A stretch of 64,000 bases of DNA from Bythopirellula goksoeyrii. Lineage in GTDB: Bacteria; Planctomycetota; Planctomycetia; Pirellulales; Lacipirellulaceae. Both the position numbers and the translations under genes were made by a program. The notes below the pieces were generated by a model. The model did not search any database and had not been told where the DNA came from. It saw only the letters and a program-made list of their open reading frames with translations. Positions within the stretch are counted from its first letter, which is position 1. Each line of letters opens with the position of its first letter. The stretch covers positions 5,405,257-5,469,256 of the forward strand of contig NZ_CP042913.1 in assembly GCF_008065115.1 (NCBI RefSeq), given 5' to 3'. Positions 1-8,492 of this stretch are shown one piece after another.

Positions 1-21
1 GCTGCAATCGGTAGTTTTTTC

Positions 22-633
22 TTACGGATGCTCATGAGGGTCGACCAATTCCTGCTGACATTTTTCTCGAATCAGGTTCAGACGACGTTCTATCGTCCGT
101 TCAGAGCATCCCAAACGCTGTGCGATTTCCGCGTTGGTATACCCCTCTAACTTAGCAACCGCTAAATCCCGAATCTGCCCGACACCTAAATGAGAAAAAA
201 GTTGTTCCACAGATTCCTGCATCATGAGCACCATTTCCGGAGACGGCTCGTCGCCGATGGCTTCGATGACTTGCTTATCCTCACCAGCGTGGTCCAAAGA
301 ATGGAGCTGTACGTTACCGCCACGTCTCTGCCGCCGATCATGTCTTCGTTTGTCGACTACTTTCCTGGCTGCCATTCGAAGTAACAGCCGCCACAGATCG
401 TCTCGATCGGTCAAGTTGGGAAAACGCCCGTTTTCAGCCGCGTTGTAAAAGCTGTCGAACACGCTCACCACGATATCGTCCTCATCCGAGATGGCGAGAT
501 TCTGCCCTTGCAACCGGGCTCGTACGCTGCGCACAAGACGATCAAAGTAGTGCTGCCAGATGCGATTCGCGGCGGCCGAATCACCGGCCTTCACGAGTTC
601 AATCCAGTGGCTGACATTCGTGCTTTTGGACAT
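22..633 (-). CDS. ECF-type RNA polymerase sigma factor (planctomycete type)
   Basis: Predicted extracytoplasmic-function sigma factor of about 203 aa that would direct RNA polymerase to a specific promoter set. The N-terminal half (IWQHYFDRLVRSVRARL) looks like sigma region 2. The C-terminal part (YTNAEIAQRLGCSERTIERR) is a clear region 4 helix-turn-helix. A basic linker (DKRRHDRRQRRGG) separates them. An upstream in-frame start at 711 would add 26 residues, but the extension has no sigma character, so the ATG at 633 is preferred; no strong ribosome site is visible for either. No anti-sigma factor or paired kinase lies beside it in the window. The sigma assignment is firm; the regulon is unknown. 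Confidence 0.85.
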   Translation of the reverse strand: MSKSTNVSHWIELVKAGDSAAANRIWQHYFDRLVRSVRARLQGQNLAISDEDDIVVSVFDSFYNAAENGRFPNLTDRDDLWRLLLRMAARKVVDKRRHDRRQRRGGNVQLHSLDHAGEDKQVIEAIGDEPSPEMVLMMQESVEQLFSHLGVGQIRDLAVAKLEGYTNAEIAQRLGCSERTIERRLNLIREKCQQELVDPHEHP

Positions 634-711
634 ACGCAAAGATCGACAGAGGCAGAATGGACGGGGAATAGCGGTACGAACCTTCAATAGTACCACATCG
701 TTCGTCGACAT

Positions 712-1095
712 CGAACGCGAATGTCGCCTTGCCAGATGGAGTTGCTAAACGATCCGCCCAAGAACTACCTTTGATTCGAGGTCTCCTGCCCTCCAATCGG
801 GAACGATATTGGTGGATGAGGTTGCCTCCGTCGGGTGATAGAACGCCTCCACAGAATTGCGTCAGTGGAGAAACCTCCTGCATGATCGGTAATTGGCTAT
901 CTGAGGGTGTCCGGGAATTTGTTTTCTGTCATTTCGAGGTACTGGTGAGAAACCTGGCTAGATCCCTCGGAGTACCTCGGGATGACAATTCGCTTTGTCC
1001 TTGAATATAGCGGGTGCAATTCCCGGACACTCTCGGCTATCGACGTAAGGTTTAGAACCACCGCCGACTTTAACTGCACTTGATAGAAGTCATGC
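712..1095. other. intergenic region, no gene, carries repeat R1 copy 1
   Basis: No convincing coding frame is seen. Most of the right half is an R1 palindromic element; the rest shows nothing recognisable. Confidence 0.6.
907..1030 (+). repeat. R1 palindromic element, copy 1 (complete, with outer inverted repeats)
   Basis: Outer 13-bp inverted repeats (GTGTCCGGGAATT at 907-919 and its complement at 1018-1030) enclose a core at 927-987. The core starts TGTCATTTCGAGGTACT and ends AGTACCTCGGGATGACA, so its two arms are almost complementary. The same core occurs at 10955, 20995, 23070 and 37841. The structure resembles a miniature inverted-repeat element; no transposase is linked to it. Confidence 0.85.
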
Positions 1096-2403
1096 TCAGT
1101 TCGAAGAGAAACGTTTGACCGCTAGGTACACCACTATCCCCGACAGCAAAGTGACTGCAGTCGCGATTGCTTCATACGGACGATGATAGGCAGCCAACGC
1201 AGCCAGTATCAAGGTTGAACTTACAAAGATACCTGGCGCAAGAAGACCTTCAGTTTTTGGCACATCGCCATGGGATTCGTTCGATAGAATGAATAATGTC
1301 GAAACGGTAAGAGCCGCAAACAGCGAGAGGGTGAGCCCTAAATAGGAAAGCAGGGATTGGAGCCCAGAAAAGTAAATCACGAGCAAAACTCCAGTCCCTT
1401 GCAGAAGTACCGCATTCGTCGGGGGCGAATCTTTGGTCGCCAACTGGCTGGGAAGCAAGCGATCGGCGGCCATTTTGGCATAGACCCGCGGGCCTGCTAC
1501 CAATGCCGATGACACGCTGCTGGCTAATCCCAGGCAGATCATTGCCCGCGTGAGCCAAGCGAACCATTCCCCGGCCAACGCCTGCGCAGTGATGGCAGCA
1601 ACATCGCTTTTACCTGCGATGGCCTGCACTCCCGGCGCAAACAGAAACGCCGCATTCAGCAGCAAGTAAAAAAACGTGACTACGACAGTCCCGTAAATCA
1701 TTGCTCGAGCAATCGTTGCAGAACCACCCCGCGCTTCCTCTGTAACATACACGGCAGCATTGAAACCGCTATAGCTCAATGAGATCCACATTACCGAGCT
1801 AGCGAAGTCTAAGAGGACATTGGGAGGCGGTGAATCCAACGGTCGGCTGAGCGCTGCTCCTCCCTGCCAATTTCCAAACAGGGAGTATGCAACCAACAGG
1901 AAGGCGACCAAAAGCACCAACTTGAATCCCACCAATAAGTTCTGACCAATTGCTCCTGATTTGGTGTGGAAGGCGTGGAATACTGTAACCACCAGTACAA
2001 GTAGCATTGCCAGGGACTTTGCAGGAAGCCACGCCGGACGACTGTCAGCAGGCCAGGCATAAAGATCGAAGGTAACGGCTGCGAACGCAGCAGCTCCGGT
2101 AAAACCTGCCAGAAGGGAAACCCAGCCCCCCAGGAATCCGGCAGCTGGATGAAGAAAGCGAGAGAGAAATACATATTCCCCGCCACTCTCGGCCAAACGG
2201 TGGGCGAGTTTGCCATAGCTTAGCGCACCACACAGGGCGATCGCGCCTCCCACTGCCCAGGCCACCATGACTAGCCACGGCGAGCGGAGAGTCGCGACCG
2301 AGAATCCACTGGTCGTAAAAACCCCAGCCCCAATCATACTGGCCACCACCAGGGCAGTCAGCGACAGAATGCCCAGGGGCCTCTTTACTTCTTCGCGACT
2401 CAT
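1096..2403 (-). CDS. APC-superfamily amino acid permease
   Basis: Integral membrane transporter of 435 aa with about twelve hydrophobic segments. It is predicted to move amino acids or polyamines across the inner membrane. The N-terminal segment (VVASMIGAGVFTTSG) carries the family GAGVF-type substrate-backbone motif of APC transporters, and EEARG-type loop sequence (YVTEEARGGS) follows the fifth segment as in cationic/neutral amino acid permeases. The start codon overlaps the stop of the upstream methyltransferase gene by 4 bp (ATGA), so the two are likely translationally coupled. Substrate cannot be read from the sequence; family membership is confident. Confidence 0.85.
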   Translation of the reverse strand: MSREEVKRPLGILSLTALVVASMIGAGVFTTSGFSVATLRSPWLVMVAWAVGGAIALCGALSYGKLAHRLAESGGEYVFLSRFLHPAAGFLGGWVSLLAGFTGAAAFAAVTFDLYAWPADSRPAWLPAKSLAMLLVLVVTVFHAFHTKSGAIGQNLLVGFKLVLLVAFLLVAYSLFGNWQGGAALSRPLDSPPPNVLLDFASSVMWISLSYSGFNAAVYVTEEARGGSATIARAMIYGTVVVTFFYLLLNAAFLFAPGVQAIAGKSDVAAITAQALAGEWFAWLTRAMICLGLASSVSSALVAGPRVYAKMAADRLLPSQLATKDSPPTNAVLLQGTGVLLVIYFSGLQSLLSYLGLTLSLFAALTVSTLFILSNESHGDVPKTEGLLAPGIFVSSTLILAALAAYHRPYEAIATAVTLLSGIVVYLAVKRFSSN

Positions 2404-3128
2404 GGTTTGCGAAAGCGCAGGAAGTAGTTCTCTTCAAACTGCTCGATCGGTATTTCCTCGACAAACTCAAAGCCAGCTTGCTCGATCTCTCGGCGAAAGA
2501 CACCCTTCCCGTCCCTCACGTGATCGAGAGTCCACTCGCGTGAAACTCCCGGAATGCGTTCGAAATCAATCACCACCAACTCCCCTCCGTGCTTGAGCGC
2601 GCGCTGGATCGATGCCAACGAGTCGCGCGGATGTTCGAAGTGATGATACGTGTCACAAATGAGGGCCTTATCGATGCTCTCGGGAGGCAACCGCACGTTG
2701 TCCTGCCCGCCCAACACTGGCGTAACATTCAACAGTCCGTTCGCCTCGGCAATCTGATTGATTCGCTCAATAAACGCCGGGGCGATATCAATGGCTAGAA
2801 CTTGCCCCGTCGGGCCCACTGCCTTGGCAAAAGGTTCGACGAACAGGCCCGTGCCAGCGCCGATGTCTGCGATACGATCGCCAGCAGTCAGATTCAGCAG
2901 GGTGACGATTTTATCGCGAGCCCGGAAGATTTCGCGACTCTCCACTTCAAAGCGAGCTACCCACTCGTCGACGTCCAATTCTGGATCCAAGAAAGCGTCG
3001 TTAATTCCGGGTTTTACGCTGGAAGACTCCGCGGGTGGTGCGACCGCTTGGCACGAGCCTTTGCTTGCACAAATGGTGAGCAAAGTCAACGCAAAAGCGA
3101 ATCGCAGAGCCAATCGGTGGGCAATCAT
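2400..3128 (-). CDS. exported class I SAM-dependent methyltransferase
   Basis: A 242-aa UbiE/Methyltransf_11-like protein. Motif I (IADIGAGTGLF) binds S-adenosylmethionine, the acidic post-I residue lies in VLAIDIAPAF, and the later motif DTYHHFEHPRDSL resembles small-molecule methyltransferases. The N-terminus (ALRFAFALTLLTICASKGSC) looks like a signal peptide, possibly a lipobox ending at Cys. The ATG at 3128 has GGAG 10 nt upstream and is preferred over the TTG at 3137. It is coupled to the downstream permease by a 4-bp overlap. A methyltransferase placed outside the cytoplasm would lack SAM, so the localisation is odd; the hydrophobic segment might instead be a membrane anchor. Substrate unknown. 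Confidence 0.75.
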   Translation of the reverse strand: MIAHRLALRFAFALTLLTICASKGSCQAVAPPAESSSVKPGINDAFLDPELDVDEWVARFEVESREIFRARDKIVTLLNLTAGDRIADIGAGTGLFVEPFAKAVGPTGQVLAIDIAPAFIERINQIAEANGLLNVTPVLGGQDNVRLPPESIDKALICDTYHHFEHPRDSLASIQRALKHGGELVVIDFERIPGVSREWTLDHVRDGKGVFRREIEQAGFEFVEEIPIEQFEENYFLRFRKP

Positions 3129-3245
3129 CGCTGTCAATCTCCTTAATCGTGATCCGATGTTCGAACCACTGAAGAATACCCTTGGATCTGTCTGGCAACA
3201 ACTCTCAATCGGCTCGCAATTGGGATAGAATGATGTCGCCGAGTG

Positions 3246-3369
3246 CCACTGCTGCCTTGCTCAGCTGTCTCTTCTCGGCATGGTTGCTCGGCTGAAGGAA
3301 ACCAATAGGGGCATACCAGGGGGTCGGGGGTCATTCAAAACCAAAGAAACCCGACCCCGTTTCTCTGCC
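3246..3369. repeat. 124-bp direct repeat, left copy (flanks sulfatase)
   Basis: This stretch aligns over its whole length, at very roughly 75-80% by eye, with 5458-5580 on the other side of the sulfatase gene. Both contain the blocks CAGTCTCTTCTCGG-like, GCTGAAGGAA, TACCAGGGGGTCGG and TTTCTCTGCC. It ends in an R2 hairpin at 3320-3358. Confidence 0.75.
3320..3358. repeat. R2 hairpin, copy a
   Basis: Inverted repeat with arms GGGGTCGGG and CCCGACCCC around an A-rich loop (TCATTCAAAACCAAAGAAA). Related copies lie at 5531, 6732, 7771, 7911 and, degenerate, near 9604. Confidence 0.75.
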
Positions 3370-3600
3370 GCGGTTATGCACTTCTCCGCACGATAGCTGA
3401 TGTCCAGTTCGACTTTGGATTGGGAGCAGACAAAGGGTCAAGTGGCCGAAAGACCAGTTACACCAATGGCTCCCGAGCACTTTGAATCAGCGTCTCGAAA
3501 TCGTGATATTCTATGTATATTGGTGCTTGTTCTCATTTGCTACCTCGTCCAGAGTAACGGCATGCTCAACATTGTCCCGTCGCAGAATCATCTCGTCGAA

Positions 3601-5442
3601 ATGACTCGAACCAATTTCAAAAAGCTCAGGAGAGAGAGCTCTCTGGCTGGCTCCCGCTTGGCAAGTCTTGTTATCACACAAGCGTGCAGCGCTCGCATCT
3701 TATTTGCACTTTGCTTTCTACTTGTCGCGACGGTTACCTGGGCTGCTGATCAAAGGCCCAACGTCGTTGTGATTCTGTCAGACGATCAGGGCTGGGGAGA
3801 TCTCAGCCTCAACGGCAACGTCAATCTCAGCACATCGAATGTTGACTCCCTGGCTCATGACGGCGCCAGCTTCGACCGCTTTTATGTCTGCCCCGTCTGT
3901 TCGCCAACTCGAGCCGAGTTCTTGACCGGTCGCTACCACCCCCGGGGTGGCGTTCATGGCGTATCGATGGGCGCCGAACGACTCAATCTCGACGAGAACA
4001 CCATCGCCGACACGTTTCGCGCAGGCGGCTATGCGACCGGAGCGTTCGGCAAATGGCACAACGGAATGCAGTACCCCTATCATCCGAACGGACGCGGCTT
4101 TGATGAGTTCTACGGATTCTGCTCCGGCCACTGGGGTCACTACTTCGCACCGATGCTGGAGCGAAACGGAAAGCTGGTCCGCGGAAACGGCTTCTGCATT
4201 GACGACTTCACCAATCAAGCGCTGGCATTTATCGAAGAGAGCGTCAAGCAGAACAAGCCATTCTTTGCCTACCTGCCGTACAACACGCCCCATTCTCCGA
4301 TGCAGGTTCCCGATCGCTTCTGGAAAAAGTTCGACGGCGCAGATCTGGAGCTGCGCGCTCGCGATACCGAAATGGAAAACCTGCAGCACACGCGAGCGGC
4401 TCTGGCGATGTGCGAGAATATCGACTGGAATGTCGGACGACTACTCAAGAAGCTCGATGACCTGAAGGTCGCTGAAAACACAATCGTCGTCTACTTTAGC
4501 GACAACGGCCCTAATGGCCATCGCTGGAATGGCGACATGAAGGGGCGCAAGAGTTCGACCGACGAAGGTGGAGTCCGATCGCCTCTGCTGATCCGCTGGC
4601 CTGGCAGGATTCCTGCCGGGAGACAAATCGCGGAGAACGGCGCGGCGATTGATCTCTTGCCCACACTTGCTGATCTGGCCGGCGTAGAAGTCGTCAGCAA
4701 ACAGCCGCTCGACGGAGTCAGTCTGAAGTCCCTACTGACTAGCGACGATTACATGTGGGAAGACCGCATGATCTTCTCTCACTGGCAAGACAAGGTCGCC
4801 GCGCGAACCGAGAGATTCCTGCTCGACAATGAAGGACTGCTGCACGAGCTCGACAAGGATCCTGGACAACGCCACGACGTCTCCGAACAGCATCCCGACA
4901 TCACTCGTCGCCTGAGGAAAGCCGTTCGATCATGGCGGAAGGAATTATTGACTGGCCTGCGAGACGATCAACGCCCACTCATCATGGGGCACCCGGACTA
5001 TCGCTTCACGCAGATTCCCGCTCGTGACGGCGTTGCCCATGGAAAGATCAAACGATCCTCCAAGCATCCCAACTGCTCGTACTTCACCAACTGGACAAGC
5101 ACGACCGACGCGATCTCCTGGGAGGTCGAGGCGCCTGACGATGGAGTCTTTGACGTCGAAATCTACTACACGTGCCCAGAAGCTGATGTCGGCTCGACGA
5201 TCGAACTCAGCTGCGGAGACTCCCGACTGACCGGAAAAATCACCGAAGCGCATGATCCGCCAGCTCTCGGTGCAGAACAAGACCGCTGCCAACGGGACGA
5301 ATCGTACTACAAGGAATTCCGCCCTATGAAGCTCGGCACGCTGCACGTGAAGAAAGGCAAAGGCACGTTGATGCTCCGAGCTCTCGACATACCCGGCTCA
5401 CAGGTCATGGAGTTTCGCCTGCTTATGCTCTCGCGGCATTAG
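3601..5442 (+). CDS. exported sulfatase (arylsulfatase A type) with C-terminal accessory domain
   Basis: Predicted sulfate-ester hydrolase, about 613 aa from the ATG at 3601; the open frame extends to 3400, so the start is uncertain. A hydrophobic export signal ([17 protein letters not shown]) precedes the mature N-terminus. The metal-binding start [15 protein letters not shown] (Asp61, Asp62) is followed by the sulfatase signature CSPTR, in which Cys100 would be converted to formylglycine, and by GKWH and the second metal site YFSDNGPNG. The last 140 residues (after GHPDYRFTQ) form a beta-rich domain of the kind seen at the end of many planctomycete sulfatases and may bind carbohydrate. No sulfatase-maturing enzyme is nearby. 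The gene stands alone between two direct repeats. Confidence 0.9.
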   Translation: MTRTNFKKLRRESSLAGSRLASLVITQACSARILFALCFLLVATVTWAADQRPNVVVILSDDQGWGDLSLNGNVNLSTSNVDSLAHDGASFDRFYVCPVCSPTRAEFLTGRYHPRGGVHGVSMGAERLNLDENTIADTFRAGGYATGAFGKWHNGMQYPYHPNGRGFDEFYGFCSGHWGHYFAPMLERNGKLVRGNGFCIDDFTNQALAFIEESVKQNKPFFAYLPYNTPHSPMQVPDRFWKKFDGADLELRARDTEMENLQHTRAALAMCENIDWNVGRLLKKLDDLKVAENTIVVYFSDNGPNGHRWNGDMKGRKSSTDEGGVRSPLLIRWPGRIPAGRQIAENGAAIDLLPTLADLAGVEVVSKQPLDGVSLKSLLTSDDYMWEDRMIFSHWQDKVAARTERFLLDNEGLLHELDKDPGQRHDVSEQHPDITRRLRKAVRSWRKELLTGLRDDQRPLIMGHPDYRFTQIPARDGVAHGKIKRSSKHPNCSYFTNWTSTTDAISWEVEAPDDGVFDVEIYYTCPEADVGSTIELSCGDSRLTGKITEAHDPPALGAEQDRCQRDESYYKEFRPMKLGTLHVKKGKGTLMLRALDIPGSQVMEFRLLMLSRH

Positions 5443-5457
5443 GCACGGCGCCGGGTA

Positions 5458-5580
5458 CCATTGCTGGCTTGCCAGCAGTCTCTTCTCGGGACCGGTGCAC
5501 AGCTGAAGGAAGCTAAAAGGGACCTACCAGGGGGTCGGTGGTCATTCTAAATCAAAGACACACGACCTGCTTTCTCTGCC
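5458..5580. repeat. 124-bp direct repeat, right copy (flanks sulfatase), includes R2 copy b
   Basis: Right-hand partner of 3246-3369 in the same orientation. The R2 hairpin part (5531-5568) is degraded: GGGGTCGG pairs only partly with CACGACCT. Confidence 0.75.
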
Positions 5581-5698
5581 ATTTTGACCTTTCTTACACT
5601 GTTTTCTCTGCTCACTTTCAAGAGCTCTACGTTATGCTAAAATCAGGGTGTGACTAGCGGTTTTTTGGGCGGCGCTAAACTTGCTGAAGTTTCAATTC

Positions 5699-6694
5699 AT
5701 GAGCCATTTCTATTCCAAACTTGCAGCGCTGTTTCATCGTCGCATGATTTTCATGCTGGGAGTGGCTCTTGTCACGCAGACACCTCTAGCAGCGCAGTTC
5801 ATCCAAGGGATCGATGTCTCCCATTGGCAGGGGAATATCAATTGGGCGTCGGTAAAGAATGCTGGAGTTGAGTTTGCATTTACCAAGGCCACCGAAGGCG
5901 TGGACTTCATTGACGTTCGATATTCTCAAAACATGGCCGGAGCTAGTGCGGCAGGCGTCATGATCGGTCCCTACCATTTTGCCCGCCCAGATAGTTTTGA
6001 GAACGATCCGCTTGATGCTGCCAACGAGGCGAATGACTTTGTGGATGCGATCCAAGCATACTATCAAAGCCCCGGGCTTTTCTTACGCCCCGTGCTGGAT
6101 GTTGAGCGGCTGCCTGATGCCCATCAGATTCCGATTGGAACGACGCAAAAGTCATTCCTCTCCCAGTGGATACGCAATTTTAATGCGGTGGTTGAGACTC
6201 GCCTAGGGTTCACGGCGATGATTTATTCAAACAGCAATTACGCGATCAATTATTTTGAGTCGGACATTGCCCAATATGATTTCTGGTTGGCGAATTGGAA
6301 TTACACCCCGCCGTCGACTCCACCTTCCTCTTTATCGGGCGTTTGGAACGACTGGGACTTTTGGCAATGGACGGACAGTTGGAGTGTGCCGGGAATCGCC
6401 GGGCCTGTGGACGGCGACGTCTTTGAGGGATCTATGGCAGATTTGATGCAGTTTCTGGCCGTTCCTGCTTCGGCTGATTTCGACGGAGACGGGGACGTGG
6501 ACGGCCACGACTTTCTTGAATGGCAACGAGGTGAAACAACCGAAAGTGGAAGCGCGGGGGAGTTGGCTTTATGGCAAGAACAGTATGGAGGCTCTTCACC
6601 GCTGATTGCCACTAAGAGCGTACCCGAAGCACCATCGATCTTGTTGGTATCAATTGCCTGGGTGCTTTATGGCTATAAACGAAATCGAGCGTAG
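5699..6694 (+). CDS. exported GH25 lysozyme with dockerin-like motif and sorting tail
   Basis: Predicted peptidoglycan muramidase of about 331 aa. The glycoside hydrolase 25 pattern is clear: GIDVSHWQG, FAFTKATEG, GPYHFARP, the catalytic PVLDVE and DFWLANW. A signal peptide (MIFMLGVALVTQTPLAAQ) precedes it. After the enzyme come a calcium-loop motif ADFDGDGDVDGHDFLEWQ and a tail VPEAPS, hydrophobic stretch and basic end (YKRNRA). That arrangement is typical of planctomycete proteins with a PEP-CTERM-like anchor. The start could be ATG 5699 or ATG 5744; neither has a good ribosome site. It probably acts at the cell envelope or on other bacteria; which of these cannot be told. Confidence 0.85.
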   Translation: MSHFYSKLAALFHRRMIFMLGVALVTQTPLAAQFIQGIDVSHWQGNINWASVKNAGVEFAFTKATEGVDFIDVRYSQNMAGASAAGVMIGPYHFARPDSFENDPLDAANEANDFVDAIQAYYQSPGLFLRPVLDVERLPDAHQIPIGTTQKSFLSQWIRNFNAVVETRLGFTAMIYSNSNYAINYFESDIAQYDFWLANWNYTPPSTPPSSLSGVWNDWDFWQWTDSWSVPGIAGPVDGDVFEGSMADLMQFLAVPASADFDGDGDVDGHDFLEWQRGETTESGSAGELALWQEQYGGSSPLIATKSVPEAPSILLVSIAWVLYGYKRNRA

Positions 6695-7076
6695 GTGCGG
6701 GAGTACTCACAGCTTGGAAATTCCAAAGCGGCGGGATTCATTTTCAATCAAAGAAACCCGATCCCTATGCTCTCACGAAAGCGGAATGACTATACATCGA
6801 CCCATAAATGCCTAAGACCCGAGAAATGAACAGGCACGATTCGAGACTGCGTCAATCTCCGACCTGTTCTCGTCGCAAATGATTACAAGATAGCAGGTTC
6901 AATTCTCACTTGGTGCTTGGCTCCGAACATAAAATGGCATCTCCTTTTGCCGCTGACAGTTGACCGGCGATGACCATGGCGGATAATTGAGCTATCCGGT
7001 AGGCATCTACTTCCGCCGGCGTTTGGCAATGTCGAAGTATCAAACTGCGAAGTTCTTTATTTGAAAGAGCAGAATT
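6695..7076. other. intergenic region with R2 copy c and a possible decayed minus-strand gene end
   Basis: An R2-like hairpin lies at 6732-6765 (GGGATTC to GAAACCCGATCCC). On the minus strand, 6906-7060 reads as a smooth protein-like tail (AEVDAYRIAQLSAMVIAGQL), perhaps the remnant of a gene whose front is gone. Nothing else is recognised. Confidence 0.4.
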
Positions 7077-7286
7077 ATGGCTCAGGCAAGCATACCACCC
7101 GAAATGCTCAAGCAGGCGATGAAAGAAGCACTCGTCGAGACGTTCAGCGAGCAACGTGATCTTCTGCGCGAAGTGTTCGCCGATGTCCTCGAAGAGATCT
7201 CCCTGGTTGCAGCGATTGAAGAAGGCCGGGAAACAGACATGATTAATCGCGATCAGGTCTTTGACCTGCTGGACGGTGGGTCGTGA
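7077..7286 (+). CDS. RelB/ParD-like antitoxin of a type II toxin-antitoxin pair
   Basis: Small 69-aa protein whose sequence (LKQAMKEALVETFSEQRDLL, VAAIEEGRETDMINRDQVF) matches the short antitoxins that precede RelE/ParE-type toxins in many bacteria. It would bind and neutralise the toxin encoded directly downstream and repress its own promoter. The stop codon overlaps the toxin's GTG start by 4 bp (GTGA), the usual coupling in such pairs. Because the downstream toxin is truncated, the antitoxin may be an orphan or may still act on related toxins elsewhere. Confidence 0.7.
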   Translation: MAQASIPPEMLKQAMKEALVETFSEQRDLLREVFADVLEEISLVAAIEEGRETDMINRDQVFDLLDGGS

Positions 7287-7555
7287 AAACGGCATTCCGC
7301 AGAAGCTTTGAGCGCGACCTGAAGAAGCTGCAGAGAAATCGTCAGATGCTTGCTCGTGTCCGCGAGGCAATCGAAGAAGTAGAGGGAGCAGTTGAGTTGG
7401 GAGAAATCACGAGTATGAAGAAGCTCAGCGGCGGCAGTGGGGACTACTATCGCATTCGTATTGGCGACTACCGGATTGGTCTTTAATTGGAAGGCGAGAT
7501 GGCAGTGTTTGTGCGTTGTCTTCACCGACGCGAAATCTACCGTTTCTTTCCCTGA
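7283..7555 (+). pseudogene. RelE/ParE-family toxin interrupted by an in-frame stop
   Basis: The reading frame starts at GTG 7283 and gives a typical RelE-type body (FRRSFERDLKKLQRNRQ, MKKLSGGSGDYYRIRIGDYR). It stops at TAA 7484-7486 directly after IGL. The same frame continues past the stop with LEGEMAVFVRCLHRREIYRF and FP, then ends at 7553-7555. That is exactly the expected C-terminal strand and helix of the family. A single base change therefore explains the loss. The shortened 67-aa product lacks the C-terminal residues that normally include catalytic Arg/Tyr, so it is probably inactive; stop-codon readthrough or a sequencing error are alternatives. Confidence 0.75.
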
Positions 7556-7589
7556 ATAGAGCATGTGCATGGTTGGGTGTCCCCATTGC

Positions 7590-7767
7590 TCACATGGCGG
7601 TAATCGTTGCCACAGGCATTAAACACAAGGCATTGCCCCACTTCGTCGGCGTCCGGATACAGTACCCGCACGTCCACTAATCGAGACCAACGGGCCTTGC
7701 GTGCGGCTGCCCACCAGTCCTCGAGCCAGCTAGCCGCTTTTGGGTAACGTTGCTTGGCATTTTCAAT
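7590..7767 (-). pseudogene. HigB-family toxin fragment
   Basis: Minus-strand translation gives QRYPKAASWLEDWWAAARKA and then DVRVLYPDADEVGQCLVFNA and GNDYR. This matches the middle of HigB mRNA-interferase toxins, with the conserved HPxAxxxLxxWY-like, AxW, ADxVGN and VFNIxGNxYR blocks. The N-terminus is missing because an R2 hairpin (7771-7807) starts just upstream. The C-terminal third, normally containing the VRFVGTHxEYD block, is absent after YR. No HigA antitoxin is nearby. The remaining tail runs into the RelE remnant on the opposite strand. Confidence 0.65.
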
Positions 7768-7770
7768 GGA

Positions 7771-7807
7771 GGGGCGGGAGTCATTCAAAATCAAAGAAAC
7801 CCGACCC
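7771..7807. repeat. R2 hairpin, copy d
   Basis: Arms GGGGCGGGAGTC and GAAACCCGACCC with loop ATTCAAAATCAAA. It lies between the HigB fragment and a transposase remnant, and copy e (7911-7947) is its inverted partner. Confidence 0.75.
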
Positions 7808-7890
7808 TTTTTCTTTATCCTTGGTTTCCTTAGATAGCCGTAATGCTTCGGTCTCCGCTTGTGTAGCCGAGGTTCATAGCGGTCGGGAAA
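7808..7890 (-). pseudogene. C-terminal remnant of an IS4-like transposase
   Basis: The minus strand encodes YEPRLHKRRPKHYGYLRKPR followed by IKKK. From memory this matches the conserved C-terminus (EPRxxKRRPKxYxLLxxPR) of a group of IS4-family transposases. No catalytic DDE region is present in the window, so only the tail survives. It is bracketed by inverted R2 hairpins at 7771-7807 and 7911-7947, which could be related to the ends of the lost element. Confidence 0.5.
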
Positions 7891-7910
7891 TTCAAAAGGG
7901 AAATTCAAAA

Positions 7911-7947
7911 GGGTCGGGTGTCTTTTTCAAACAATGACTCCCGACCC
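7911..7947. repeat. R2 hairpin, copy e (inverted)
   Basis: Arms GGGTCGGGTGTC and GACTCCCGACCC. Its reverse complement aligns with copies a and d, so it lies in the opposite orientation to copy d. Confidence 0.75.
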
Positions 7948-7982
7948 ATTTGATTGATTCAACATGCCGAGCATTTTTTGAT

Positions 7983-8492
7983 CTAGAAAGTGATCTCATC
8001 GTGAGCTTGCCCGCCTTCCTCATCAAAATCAATGTCTTGATCGCAGTTCTCGGCAAGCTCATCAAGGTCTAGGAAAGGTAATTCACGTAGGCTTGCCAAG
8101 CTATCATCTAGGCGAGTCTCCAGTTCATCAAAATGTTTCTGCAATTCAGCATATAATTTGCCAAGATGCTCTGCTGCCAGCGCTTTCATGTCTAGGCTTA
8201 GTTGCGTGATTGGATCCGATCTTTCATTCCCTTCATCATCCTGCCAATCCATGAGTAAGCACCAATTACTACCAAACCGGCCAAAGCTCAAACTAGTGTT
8301 TTCACTATCCATAGGGACCGAAACTTCGATTTTGCCGGACAAATGCTGTAAGAACTCTTCTGCTTCGACTAAAGCATTTGAGAGCAAAGTCGCTTTGGTA
8401 GAATAGGATTGTGCTTTCGCGTTGAGCCGCTCTAGCAACTCCACCTTCCTAGATATGGGCGCATCTTTACTTTCCAGCCTCTTTTTGGCCAT
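7983..8492 (-). CDS. hypothetical acidic, helical protein
   Basis: I do not recognise this 169-aa protein. The ATG at 8492 is preceded by AAGGAGA five bases upstream, which fixes the start. The N-terminus (MAKKRLESKDAPISRKVELL) is basic and followed by a helical stretch; the middle contains LSFGRFGSNWCLLMDWQDDE, and the C-terminal third is strongly acidic and probably coiled-coil (AELQKHFDELETRLDDSL). There is no signal peptide or membrane segment. It sits in a low-GC accessory stretch with toxin and transposase remnants, so it may have been acquired. It could be a small structural or immunity-like protein; no function is assigned. Confidence 0.6.
   Translation of the reverse strand: MAKKRLESKDAPISRKVELLERLNAKAQSYSTKATLLSNALVEAEEFLQHLSGKIEVSVPMDSENTSLSFGRFGSNWCLLMDWQDDEGNERSDPITQLSLDMKALAAEHLGKLYAELQKHFDELETRLDDSLASLRELPFLDLDELAENCDQDIDFDEEGGQAHDEITF

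Noticed and set aside
3400-3600. N-terminal extension of the sulfatase frame
   Set aside because: 67 residues with an extra hydrophobic stretch ahead of a good signal peptide; ATG 3601 is favoured, although the long form cannot be fully excluded.
6906-7370. 154-aa minus-strand open frame
   Set aside because: Most of it is antisense to the antitoxin and toxin genes; only the last 50 residues look protein-like, so at most a remnant is noted.
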